Below, piece after piece: positions 15,906-24,751 of a DNA stretch of 36,929 nucleotides. The notes beneath the pieces are model-generated. The model did not search any database. It had not been told where the DNA came from and saw only the letters and a program-made list of their open reading frames with translations. The translations under genes were made by a program, and so were the position numbers. This DNA comes from Pseudomonadota bacterium (GTDB lineage Bacteria > Myxococcota_A > Bradymonadia > UBA4248). Position 1 is the stretch's first letter, and every line of letters begins with the position of its first letter. The stretch covers positions 1-36,929 of the forward strand of contig JAFRYG010000064.1 of the NCBI GenBank assembly GCA_017441205.1, given 5' to 3'.

Positions 15906-18113
15906 ATGACTGAACAACCCAAACAGACGATTTCCCAGGAACCAGCGACAGAACTGTCGGACGATGCCCCCGATACGAGCAATACATCCGATTCAGCTCC
16001 GGAAACTCAGCATTCTGCGCTGCTTGCGCATTACCACAACCTGGAAAAAATCGGACACGGTGCACAGGCGACGATGCTCAAGGCCCTGGACGAACGGGAA
16101 AGACCTGTTGCCATCAAGATATTTGATTATAAAAACGCGAAAGACTGGAAGGATGTCGAGCTGTTCGAAAGAGAAATCGATGTTCTGAAAAATCTGAATA
16201 TCGAAGGCGTCCCCAAATATATCGAAACGATCAAAACGGATCATACCATATATCTGGTCGAAGAGTATATCCATGCCCTGTCGCTCGAAAAGCAAATCCG
16301 AAACGGACGCATATTCAGTATAAAAGACTGCATCACAATACTGGAGCACGCGGCCGCTATTCTCTCGAAACTGGCCGGTTCCGTTCCCCCGGTAGTGCAC
16401 CGGGACATCAAGCCGGCCAATATCATCGTCGACGATGAACTCAATGTATATCTGGTCGATTTCGGTGTCGTGGCGAACACTGCCCAGACTTTTTCGATGA
16501 CATTTGCGGGAACCGCCGGCTACGTCGCACCGGAACAATTGTATGGCAAAGCGACACCGGCATCGGACATTTTCAGCCTCGGGGCGACCATGCTGCATCT
16601 GGTATCGCGGGTTGCACCGTGCGACATGAAGCTCAAGGGCATTCTGCCTGACTTTGATCGATATATTCCAAAGAGTATTCCAGGCTGGTTTTCGGATATT
16701 ATTAAAAAAATGATGTCTTCGGATCCGGAAAATCGGCCGCAAAATGGCAATGAACTCCTCGAACTGATAAAGAAATCACAACGCCAGAACATCCGGCATT
16801 CCAACAGCAATGCATCCAAATGGGCACCGGGATTGGCTGCCATCATCATCCTTGCCGTCATCGTTATTGTATATGCATATATTAGCGATACCGGCACTGC
16901 AAACAAGACAAACAATACTGTGAATGATGCCCAGGGTACATCTGCGAATATTCCCCCTTCGTACGCTTTGATCCTGGAGAAAGCGAATCAGGGTGATGCG
17001 AAGGCCCAGCATGACCTGGGATATAAATACTATTATGGTGAGGGAATCACGCAGGATCGTCAGGAAGCACTGAAATGGTACCTGAAATCAGCCGAACAGG
17101 GATATATGCAATCTCAGGCCAATGTGGGTTATATGTATGATATCGGCACAGGAACGGAACAAAATTACGAAGAAGCATTAAAATGGTATCGCCTGGCCGC
17201 AGAACAGGGACATGAATTGGCACAATCCAATCTTGCCAATTTGTACTATCACGGCAGAGGTACCGACATCAATTATGAAGAAGCCGCGAAGTGGTACAAA
17301 GCGGCAGCCGAACAAGGAAACACCTACGCACAAAGTACTATCGGCTATTTATATGATGCCGGCGAGGGCGTTGAACAGAATTACAATGAAGCACTCAAGT
17401 GGTATCGAAAAGCCGCAGAAAAAGGTGATGCCATGGCACAAGCCAACCTTGGCCGCATGTATGATGAAGCCCATGGCGTTGCGCAGGATTATGCAGAAGC
17501 CATGAAATGGTATCGAAAAGCAGCCGACCAGGGACTGGCCGGCCCACAGAATAATCTTGGGGTGATGTACAGCAAGGGACAGGGCGTTGAACAGAATTAT
17601 GAAGAAGCGCTCAAATGGTACAGAATGGCTGCCGAACAAAATGAACCATGGGCCCTGAACAATCTCGGCAATATGTATGAAGAAGGAGAGGGCGTTGAAC
17701 AAAATTATGAAGAAGCCATCGAGTGGTACATGAAAGCAGCCCAGCTAGGGAATCCTGGTGCACAGAACAACCTCGGGCGCATATATTATTTCGGTAAAGG
17801 TACGGGAAAGAATATACCGAAAGCCTTTGAATGGTACACCAAAGCTGCTGAAGGCGGAAACGCAAAAGCCCAGAACAGTCTCGGCAGCATGTATGCAAAT
17901 GGCGAAGGCACGGAACAGGATAAATTCACGGCAGCCCAGTGGTATAGAAAATCTGCAGAACAAGGCGATTCAGATGCACAATATAATCTCGGCAAAATGT
18001 ATCTGAATGGCGAAGGCGTCATGCAGGATAAGGAAGAAGCACTCAGATGGTTCAAAAAATCTGCAGAACAGGGAGACGAGGACGCAAAGGCAATGGTGAA
18101 TCAACTCCGCTGA
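15906..18113 (+). CDS. Ser/Thr kinase - transmembrane helix - ten Sel1 repeats
   Basis: The ATG at 15906 is chosen because an earlier in-frame start at 15825 overlaps the upstream lipoprotein gene. The 735-residue product has an acidic Ser/Thr-rich leader (1-38) and an intact kinase domain: Lys71 in VAIKIFD, Glu90, HRDIKPAN with Asp167, DFG Asp185 and GTAGYVAPEQ. One membrane helix follows at about 306-328. The tail (about 350-735) has ten Sel1-like repeats of about 36 residues (A..NLG.MY..GEGV.QNYEEALKWYRKAAEQG). With a cytoplasmic kinase and one helix, the Sel1 array would lie in the periplasm as a protein-binding scaffold. That makes it a receptor-like kinase with a solenoid sensor. Confidence 0.9.
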   Translation: MTEQPKQTISQEPATELSDDAPDTSNTSDSAPETQHSALLAHYHNLEKIGHGAQATMLKALDERERPVAIKIFDYKNAKDWKDVELFEREIDVLKNLNIEGVPKYIETIKTDHTIYLVEEYIHALSLEKQIRNGRIFSIKDCITILEHAAAILSKLAGSVPPVVHRDIKPANIIVDDELNVYLVDFGVVANTAQTFSMTFAGTAGYVAPEQLYGKATPASDIFSLGATMLHLVSRVAPCDMKLKGILPDFDRYIPKSIPGWFSDIIKKMMSSDPENRPQNGNELLELIKKSQRQNIRHSNSNASKWAPGLAAIIILAVIVIVYAYISDTGTANKTNNTVNDAQGTSANIPPSYALILEKANQGDAKAQHDLGYKYYYGEGITQDRQEALKWYLKSAEQGYMQSQANVGYMYDIGTGTEQNYEEALKWYRLAAEQGHELAQSNLANLYYHGRGTDINYEEAAKWYKAAAEQGNTYAQSTIGYLYDAGEGVEQNYNEALKWYRKAAEKGDAMAQANLGRMYDEAHGVAQDYAEAMKWYRKAADQGLAGPQNNLGVMYSKGQGVEQNYEEALKWYRMAAEQNEPWALNNLGNMYEEGEGVEQNYEEAIEWYMKAAQLGNPGAQNNLGRIYYFGKGTGKNIPKAFEWYTKAAEGGNAKAQNSLGSMYANGEGTEQDKFTAAQWYRKSAEQGDSDAQYNLGKMYLNGEGVMQDKEEALRWFKKSAEQGDEDAKAMVNQLR

Positions 18114-18129
18114 ACAGACAAACAATCAG

Positions 18130-18159
18130 ATGAATCACCATCCATTCCGAGTGATTCAT
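18130..18159. other. Inverted repeat downstream of kinase-Sel1 gene
   Basis: ATGAATCAC and GTGATTCAT form a 9 bp stem with a 12-base loop, starting 16 bases after the kinase stop. There is no T-run, so termination is possible but not clear. It lacks the TAT...ATAC features of the dispersed family. Confidence 0.4.
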
Positions 18160-18382
18160 ATCGATTGCCTTAAATTATCGTTATTTTGTCAACTGCCTGT
18201 AAATTGAACAAATGTATTAAACCGCAGCCGCCATCTGTTCGTTACAAATAAATATTTAATTGTATCCGCACCAGCATAGTGCTTTTCGATTATCGTTGCA
18301 CGAACAGATAGTTTTTGTTAGCCTATCGGGGTGTGTCTGAGCAAAAAATAGTTATACAACATTGAATGGAGGATACCAGCTC

Positions 18383-21300
18383 ATGAAATCATTAAAAAAA
18401 TACTCGCTTGCCCTGATTGCCCTGTTTGCATGCGGCTATGCCGGATGTGAGAGCGATTCTCTCGGAGAGCAGGAAACCAAGCCACCCGAACAATCCAAAG
18501 AATGCGAAAAAGACGGCACCTGCCCGGAAACGCCCGACTGCTCGGATGCCTGTACGGTTGGTGAAAAAAAGTGCAGTAACAGCAGCGAAATTGCCGAGTG
18601 CAAAAAGCCCAAGAATGGCTGCCCGGAATGGGTAACCAAAACGATATGCGAATCCGGCACGCATTGTGATGAGGAAACGCTTGAATGCGAAGAAGGCTGC
18701 GGAGAAACCTGCAGTGAAGAGGGCGAAACCAAATGTTCCGAAGACGGATTGTTCAAGTGCAAGGCAGATGAAAATGGCTGCGCGGTATGGAAAAAATCCG
18801 GGTCCTGCCCAACCGGTACTTACTGCAATTACGACACAGGTAAATGCGTCGAAGACTGTCCGGATGCCTGCGATCCCGAAGCACCGAAAAAGTGTATCAA
18901 AGCAGGTATTGATATCTGCGAAAATGACGAAAAAGGCTGCGGCATTCACACCGTTAAACCCTGTGATGTGGGCACCTACTGCGATGAAGAGACGATTACC
19001 TGCATCCCCTGTCAGGAAACCTGCAATCCGGATGCACTCACTCGCTGTTCAGACAAAGGCATTGAAACCTGTACTCCCGATGTCCAGGGCTGTGCCGAAT
19101 GGACTCTGACTGAATGTCCCGACAATCAAATCTGCGATCCCGAAACCCTGCAATGTGTCGATGGCTGTACAGATGCCTGTACTGCCGGTGATAAAAAGTG
19201 CGATCAGAATGGCATCTCGGAATGCGGGGATTCCAATGAAGACGGATGTACCGAATGGGGCGAACCTGTTGCGTGTGAAGCCGGACTGATTTGTGACGAA
19301 GAAACCATTTCGTGCAAATGCAATGATGAATGCAGGGAAGGCGAAAACAAGTGTGAGAACAACAGTATCTTTAAATGCACCAAGAATGACACCGGCTGCA
19401 TGGAATGGTCCAAACCAGAATCCTGCGGTACCGGCAAAACCTGCAATAAAGAAAAAACTGCATGCGAATTAACATGCGGCAGCGACTGCGAACCATTCTC
19501 AATTATATTAATTCCGGACACCCAGAATTATTCCAAAAACTACAGCAACGCTCCCGGAGAAAAAAATATATATACTCGCCAAATGAAGTGGATTAAGGAT
19601 AACGAAAAGAAAGAAAACATCCGGGCAGCCATTCATCTGGGTGATATTACCGACAATAATTCAGAACCCCACTGGCAGATTGCCGATTATGCGCATAAAA
19701 CCTATCTCGACAAATCTACAGTTCCCTACTCAGTGTCGACCGGCAATCACGATTATGGCCACGACTGCGGAAAAGCAAACGGGAACTGCAGCCGCGAGCG
19801 TTCACGAATTCATAAATATTTTGGACCGGAACGCTTTAAGGGAAAGGACTGGTTCCATACAACGCCATACACAGGCAATTACTATATTACCTTCTCGGTG
19901 GGCAATATTAAGTTCCTCGTACTGGCGCTTGAGTTCGCCGCCCGTAAGGATGTCATTTGCTGGGCAGATGAATTCATCAAGAAAAACAATGATTACCACG
20001 TGATTATCGAAACCCACAATTACCTGGAACACGAAGCGAGCAAAAGGCTTGCAACGAGTGTCTTTGGAAGACACGGTTATTCGGGGCCTGCCTATCTGCC
20101 GGATGCTGCACATGGTGCCAGCGGATATGATCTTTATCACGAGCTCGTTGCACGTCACAACAATATCATCATGGCCGTCAGCGGACATGAGGGAGAAACG
20201 GAATGGCGGCAGAAAAAAGCATACAATGGCAACACCGTCACCGAAATGGTGGTCGATTATCAATTTGAAGCCCCTTGTCACAAATCGAAGACGAGCGAAT
20301 GCACATCCCACTGTGCCCACGTCAATGATGCGGGCAATGGCTGGCTGCGCCAGCTCATCTTTGATCCCAAAACCAATAAGGTTCAGGGCAAAACCATCAC
20401 AGTTCTGAAAAACAGCGAATTTGCCGGAAAAACGCCAGCATTCTATTGTTCTGAACTGAATTCATCGCGCAACTGGTATCCCTCAGATGCCAAACATGCG
20501 GATCATCAGTTCTCATTTGACTGCGATTTTACAACCCCCATCGATTATAAATATTCAGATGGCAATTATCTTGGATTCACCAACCGCAACATCAACAGCA
20601 AGAGCGATGGTCAGCAGCTCAAACCAGCCATTGCCATGCATCGCACGCTCGGAACCATGGTCACGGTCTGGGAAGATGACTCAAGTTCAGAAGATGGCAG
20701 CGGCACAGCCGGCATCAAAAAGGATCAGCCCAATCATGATATCGAGGGCCGCATCTTTTATGGCGGCGGCTGTCAGAAAGTTGCCCAGTTTACAATCAAT
20801 GCCAATAAAGCCGGCGATCAGATGACCCCCGCAGTTGCCATGGATAAGGATGGCAATTTCGTCGTCGTCTGGGCGGATGATACCGACGGCAACGGGCTTT
20901 ACGAAATCATGATGCGCGGTTTTGATGAGAACGGCAAAGAACGCATTAAACCAACCCTCGTCAACACAAAATCCGATGGCCAGCAAACCAATCCATCGAT
21001 CGCCATGGCTCCTGATGGCCGTTTCGTCGTGGCCTGGGAAGATGAATCTGACGATGCCAAAACGCCGCAAATCTTCATCCGCGGCTTTAAAGCTGACGGC
21101 CAGCAGGCCTTTGACGCCAAAAACGTCGATACACTCGCCGGCGTTCGCCGCAAACCAAGCGTCGGCATTGCCGACAATGGCAATTTCGTCGTCACCTGGG
21201 AAGACGATACCGATATGAATGAAATGTTCCAAATCGTCGCCAAAGGATTCAATGCCGACGGTACCGAACGCCTCAAAATGTTTACGGTCAACACGCTGGA

Positions 21301-21742
21301 CAACGGCCAGCAGCTCAATCCCACCATCAGCATGAATGGCGCAGGTGTCTTTTATATCGCATACGAAGATGACGAAGACGCGAATGGCATATATCGCATC
21401 AAAGCACGCGGTTATCAGGCCGATGGCAAAGACCTGACTGCAGATATGTGGATTTCGGATGCCGGTGAAGATGCCGTGGATCCAGTTCTGTGTGTCAATA
21501 AAAACAACGAAATTGTGTATGCCTGGACTGCCAAAGCCAGGAATTCCGGGGATATCAGACGCAGAGCCTACCGAAGCGGCAAGCTCGAAGACAACCACAA
21601 CGTCAATATCATTACTGCCGGAACTCAGGATCAGCCCGCCATGGCATGCACAGAAGACGGCCGTTCGGGACTAATCTGGCACGATGATTTGGATCAGAAT
21701 GGATTCTATGAAATCTTCGGCCACGGATACAACGAGATGTAG
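18383..21742 (+). CDS. Giant Cys-rich lipoprotein with calcineurin-like phosphoesterase and repeat propeller
   Basis: The start is the ATG at 18383, with GGAGG ten bases upstream; a TTG seven codons earlier is less likely. The 1119-residue product begins with a lipoprotein signal (CGYAGC). About seven ~50-residue cysteine modules follow (to about residue 370), of the form C.DAC..G.KKC...GI..C..D..GC.EW....C..G..CD.ET..C. A calcineurin-type metallophosphoesterase domain comes next: IPDTQNYSK, LGDITDN, GNHDYG, ETHNYLEHE and SGHEGE, giving the usual Asp/His/Asn metal ligands. The last ~400 residues are ~55-residue repeats (NPSIAMA..G.FVVAWEDDSD) that look like a beta-propeller. It would be a surface-anchored phosphatase or phosphodiesterase. 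Confidence 0.85.
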   Translation: MKSLKKYSLALIALFACGYAGCESDSLGEQETKPPEQSKECEKDGTCPETPDCSDACTVGEKKCSNSSEIAECKKPKNGCPEWVTKTICESGTHCDEETLECEEGCGETCSEEGETKCSEDGLFKCKADENGCAVWKKSGSCPTGTYCNYDTGKCVEDCPDACDPEAPKKCIKAGIDICENDEKGCGIHTVKPCDVGTYCDEETITCIPCQETCNPDALTRCSDKGIETCTPDVQGCAEWTLTECPDNQICDPETLQCVDGCTDACTAGDKKCDQNGISECGDSNEDGCTEWGEPVACEAGLICDEETISCKCNDECREGENKCENNSIFKCTKNDTGCMEWSKPESCGTGKTCNKEKTACELTCGSDCEPFSIILIPDTQNYSKNYSNAPGEKNIYTRQMKWIKDNEKKENIRAAIHLGDITDNNSEPHWQIADYAHKTYLDKSTVPYSVSTGNHDYGHDCGKANGNCSRERSRIHKYFGPERFKGKDWFHTTPYTGNYYITFSVGNIKFLVLALEFAARKDVICWADEFIKKNNDYHVIIETHNYLEHEASKRLATSVFGRHGYSGPAYLPDAAHGASGYDLYHELVARHNNIIMAVSGHEGETEWRQKKAYNGNTVTEMVVDYQFEAPCHKSKTSECTSHCAHVNDAGNGWLRQLIFDPKTNKVQGKTITVLKNSEFAGKTPAFYCSELNSSRNWYPSDAKHADHQFSFDCDFTTPIDYKYSDGNYLGFTNRNINSKSDGQQLKPAIAMHRTLGTMVTVWEDDSSSEDGSGTAGIKKDQPNHDIEGRIFYGGGCQKVAQFTINANKAGDQMTPAVAMDKDGNFVVVWADDTDGNGLYEIMMRGFDENGKERIKPTLVNTKSDGQQTNPSIAMAPDGRFVVAWEDESDDAKTPQIFIRGFKADGQQAFDAKNVDTLAGVRRKPSVGIADNGNFVVTWEDDTDMNEMFQIVAKGFNADGTERLKMFTVNTLDNGQQLNPTISMNGAGVFYIAYEDDEDANGIYRIKARGYQADGKDLTADMWISDAGEDAVDPVLCVNKNNEIVYAWTAKARNSGDIRRRAYRSGKLEDNHNVNIITAGTQDQPAMACTEDGRSGLIWHDDLDQNGFYEIFGHGYNEM

Positions 21743-21764
21743 ATTGTGCTTTTTATTATGGGAA

Positions 21765-21798
21765 GCACCGCTATTGGCCCTGGGCCAATACGCGGTGC
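21765..21798 (+). repeat. Bulged stem-loop element
   Basis: The outer stem is GCACCGC/GCGGTGC and the inner stem TATTGGCC/GGCCAATA, with loop CTG. The unpaired C is at 21791. All other positions of both stems pair. It lies in the convergent gap after the phosphoesterase lipoprotein. Confidence 0.85.
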
Positions 21799-21800
21799 CA

Positions 21801-21842
21801 TGCGGCTATTGCCTGAGGCAATACGCCGCATTTCTTTTTTTT
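21801..21842 (+). terminator. Bulged stem-loop with T-run, likely intrinsic terminator
   Basis: The outer stem TGCGGC/GCCGCA and inner stem TATTGCC/GGCAATA have loop TGA and an unpaired C at 21824. The stem is followed at once by TTTCTTTTTTTT (21831-21842). It ends the plus-strand phosphoesterase lipoprotein gene and shows that at least one member of the hairpin family sits in a terminator. Confidence 0.75.
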
Positions 21843-21861
21843 GCGCGACAACCGGCTCTGA

Positions 21862-24570
21862 CTAATACAATTTATATACAAAGATAACCTGGCGCGCGGC
21901 TTTATTGGATTCTCCATCGACATTATATCTGGCTGTAACACTCAGATAAATCTTGCCATCCGAAACCCGGATACCTTCCGGCTCGAAGTACCCATTGTGC
22001 TCGAATTTCTTGCCATTTTCGGTAAAATTGACCATTCCGTCCAGTTCTGCATTGTTCAGGAAATAACCGGAATAGGTTAGTGTCTTACCATTGTCATTGT
22101 TGTTTTCCTTATATTTAATTTCTTCTTTCGGCCCCTTGGAGGTATTCAGATAATAGACATATTCATTTCCATTTTTATTGCTGATCGTTTTCTTATTGGG
22201 ACCGCCGAGCGAAGTTCCGCCATAGCTGTAGATGGTAAGCGGTATTTCTGATTTATATAAATATTTGCCATTTTTGCCTTCGGCTTTGGCGAGTTTTTTG
22301 GGCAGGCCGGTAACGGTATAGGCAATGCCATTTTCGATTTCGAGTCCCTGTACCGGCAGACTTGCAACGGACCATTCATTCAGAGCATCGATCTTGGACA
22401 AATCCCTGACATCAACTTTCGGTTTGTATCCCGTTTTCAGCTCATTATTTTTATTGATCCATTTAATACCACGAGGCAATGTAACCTGAGTTGTTGCAAT
22501 TTCCTTAACTTTGTTCAGGTGATATATGCGTACATAAGTTTTGCCATCACCACTATAGAGCGCTCTGAATGCAAACTTGTTATTCTTGACATCAAGCGCA
22601 GGTTCAAATTTATAATAGTAATTATTATTTTTACCTGGATAATAGTAATTCTCTTTTGCATCCGATGGATAGAGCGATGTATTCTCTTTCCACTCGACTC
22701 TTGAGATTATCTGGGACTCTTTGTATCCATCATTACATTTACATCCCTTAACGGTACCATCTTTACATGCTTTACCTGCCTCATCCAGGCAGATCAGGTT
22801 TCCATAATTTGCGAACCACAGATAATCCTTGCCGCTGACATTTTCGACGCTCAGATTCTGGCCATGCCCTGAGGCATGGAAGATCATCGGCTTGCTATTC
22901 TTGCTGGCGTCGTTCTGGAAAATATACATTTGTGTACGATCATAGAACGTTTTTCCATCTTTTGCTACAGCATCCTTGCCATCGATTTTGACCTTGGGGA
23001 GCTGCGTAAAATACATGAAATTATCATTATAAAAGTCGAATCCCTGAGAAACACGCGTCGTGGAGACCATGGCCATCGGCTTTTTGTAAATATGCGGATA
23101 TTTTCCGTCATCATTCTTTGCAGCGAGGTTGGCGTCGATTTTATTGAGATTGAGAACCCGAACGACGATGGAGCCCGTGATGCCCTTTTGACCTTTCAGG
23201 CTGATGGTACATTTGGTTTTACCTGCCTTGACTGCCTTAAATGTTGCATTCTTTGGCTTTTTGCTATTTTTGGTCACTGTGGCGATGGTTTTATCGTCCA
23301 TGGTCAATACGATATCGGCTTTGCATGGAGCGGTTTCCATATTGTAGGTTTCTTTTTCGGTTTTGATATAAACCGTCATATCCGCGCTGGTTCTGCCCGA
23401 AGAATCCGGCACGAGGATATCGAGTTCCTTGTATGAAAAATACATGCTTTTGACGACTTCCTTGCCGCACATGACCGGGCATTCCCCATTTGCATTGCAG
23501 GTATTCTTGCATGAATCCGGACACTGACAAACACCATTTGCATCACATTTCGTCGTGCATGCTGCCGGACACTGACAGACTCCGTTCGCATCGCAGTTCG
23601 TCTTGCACGTGGATGGACACTGACATGCCCCATTATCATCGCAGTTCGTTGTGCATGTTGACGGACACTGGCAGACTCCATTCGCATCGCAGTTCGTTGT
23701 GCAGGTGTCCGGGCACTGGCAGACTCCGTTCACATCACATCTCGTCTTGCAGGTATCCGGGCATTTACAAATGCCGTCATCATCACAGGATGTCGTGCAT
23801 GTTTCAGGGCACTTGCATTTACCCTCTTCATCGCATGAACCCGGGCAGGCTTCCGGACACTTATCCGGACATTTCAGCTCGTCGTCGCAGTTTCCCGGAC
23901 ATTCTTTGGGACAGGGATCCGGGCACGTCAGATCTTCATTGCAATTTTCGAGGCATTCTTCAGGGCAAGCTGAGGTCGGGCATTTACCTTCTTCGTCACA
24001 GGTATCCGGACAATCTTCGGGACAATTGGAACCAGTATTACATTCGCCATCCGTGCAATTGCCGGGACATGATGCAGGACAATCAGCATCAGTCTTGCAA
24101 ACCCCATCGGAATCGCATCCATTCTGGCAATCTTCCGGACACGTTACTTCATGACATTCACCATCATCACCGCAGCTATTCGGACATGCTTCGGGACATT
24201 TGGATTTTGGATTACACTCTCCGTCTTCGCTGCAATCACCAGGACAGGATTCGGGACATTTGTCCTTCTCATTGCATTTGCCATCTTCGCTGCAATCGCC
24301 GGGACAGGATTCGGGACATTTGTCCTTCTCGTTGCATTTGCCGTCGGTGCAGTCATTTGGGCACTCAGACGGACATGCGTCATCCTTTTTGCAATCCTCA
24401 AGTTCAGCTTCGCTGCAATTATCGCCGGTTTCACAATCACACTGCTGTGAATTTGTATCATCATTCGTTCTGCTGACGGAATCATCCGAACAACCGGCAA
24501 ATCCGGCGAACAACAAGGAGCTCAGAAAGACACTCCAAAAAACGCTTTTGCATTTTAAATTGTTCTTCAT
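21862..24570 (-). CDS. Giant Cys-rich lipoprotein with Ig-like and propeller-like domains
   Basis: The ATG at 24570 has GGGAG eight bases upstream and gives a normal lipoprotein signal (LLFAGFAGC); a longer frame would add 20 residues. The 902-residue product carries about 330 residues of short cysteine repeats (CPE.CPG.C.EDGKC, later CPDTCTTNCDANGVCQ). A Big_2-like Ig segment follows (TIATVTKN...ATFKAVKAGKTKCTISLKG). The C-terminal ~450 residues are rich in aromatic and short beta-strand patterns (ASGHGQNLSVEN, DYLWFANYG, EGIRVSDGKIYLSVTAR). These remind me of the TagC/helveticin-J type propeller, but weakly. No catalytic motif is evident. It is probably a surface adhesin or binding protein. 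Confidence 0.75.
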   Translation of the reverse strand: MKNNLKCKSVFWSVFLSSLLFAGFAGCSDDSVSRTNDDTNSQQCDCETGDNCSEAELEDCKKDDACPSECPNDCTDGKCNEKDKCPESCPGDCSEDGKCNEKDKCPESCPGDCSEDGECNPKSKCPEACPNSCGDDGECHEVTCPEDCQNGCDSDGVCKTDADCPASCPGNCTDGECNTGSNCPEDCPDTCDEEGKCPTSACPEECLENCNEDLTCPDPCPKECPGNCDDELKCPDKCPEACPGSCDEEGKCKCPETCTTSCDDDGICKCPDTCKTRCDVNGVCQCPDTCTTNCDANGVCQCPSTCTTNCDDNGACQCPSTCKTNCDANGVCQCPAACTTKCDANGVCQCPDSCKNTCNANGECPVMCGKEVVKSMYFSYKELDILVPDSSGRTSADMTVYIKTEKETYNMETAPCKADIVLTMDDKTIATVTKNSKKPKNATFKAVKAGKTKCTISLKGQKGITGSIVVRVLNLNKIDANLAAKNDDGKYPHIYKKPMAMVSTTRVSQGFDFYNDNFMYFTQLPKVKIDGKDAVAKDGKTFYDRTQMYIFQNDASKNSKPMIFHASGHGQNLSVENVSGKDYLWFANYGNLICLDEAGKACKDGTVKGCKCNDGYKESQIISRVEWKENTSLYPSDAKENYYYPGKNNNYYYKFEPALDVKNNKFAFRALYSGDGKTYVRIYHLNKVKEIATTQVTLPRGIKWINKNNELKTGYKPKVDVRDLSKIDALNEWSVASLPVQGLEIENGIAYTVTGLPKKLAKAEGKNGKYLYKSEIPLTIYSYGGTSLGGPNKKTISNKNGNEYVYYLNTSKGPKEEIKYKENNNDNGKTLTYSGYFLNNAELDGMVNFTENGKKFEHNGYFEPEGIRVSDGKIYLSVTARYNVDGESNKAARQVIFVYKLY

Positions 24571-24664
24571 AGTAGAATCTCCCATTCTGGTTATGCGTTG
24601 ATGGCAAACACAAATGGGTATTCTACACATTTAGTATTCCGAATTAAATAGTATTTAATCCGGC

Positions 24665-24736
24665 GCTGCTGCGTATTTGCTGCAGGCAAATAGCAGCAGC
24701 CAGTTGTCGTATGTGCCGCAGGCACATAGACAATTG
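24665..24736 (-). repeat. Two adjacent bulged stem-loops
   Basis: At 24665-24700 the outer stem GCTGCTGC/GCAGCAGC surrounds TATTTGC/GCAAATA, with G24673 unpaired. At 24701-24736 CAGTTGTC/GACAATTG (one G:T) surrounds TATGTGCC/GGCACATA, with G24709 unpaired. Read on the minus strand both fit the TAT...ATAC-bulge form, and both lie directly downstream of the minus-strand gene 24752-27718. Confidence 0.8.
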
Positions 24737-24751
24737 CCCCACAGAACAAAT

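Noticed and set aside
19500-19530. DTQ instead of DxH as first motif of the phosphoesterase
   Set aside because: Secreted bacterial calcineurin-like enzymes with PDTQ at this position are familiar, and the GDxxD and GNHD motifs are intact, so it is not a sign of inactivation.
21862-23470. Helveticin-J/TagC assignment for the C-terminal half of the lipoprotein
   Set aside because: The likeness is only in a few short phrases; I keep it as a remark and do not name the gene after it.
23500-24350. Regular DNA repeats that could suggest a CRISPR array
   Set aside because: The periodicity is in-frame and encodes cysteine modules; there are no unique spacers between identical repeats.
23490-24476. 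Plus-strand reading frame of 328 codons
   Set aside because: Same situation: antisense shadow of cysteine repeats in the 21862-24570 lipoprotein.
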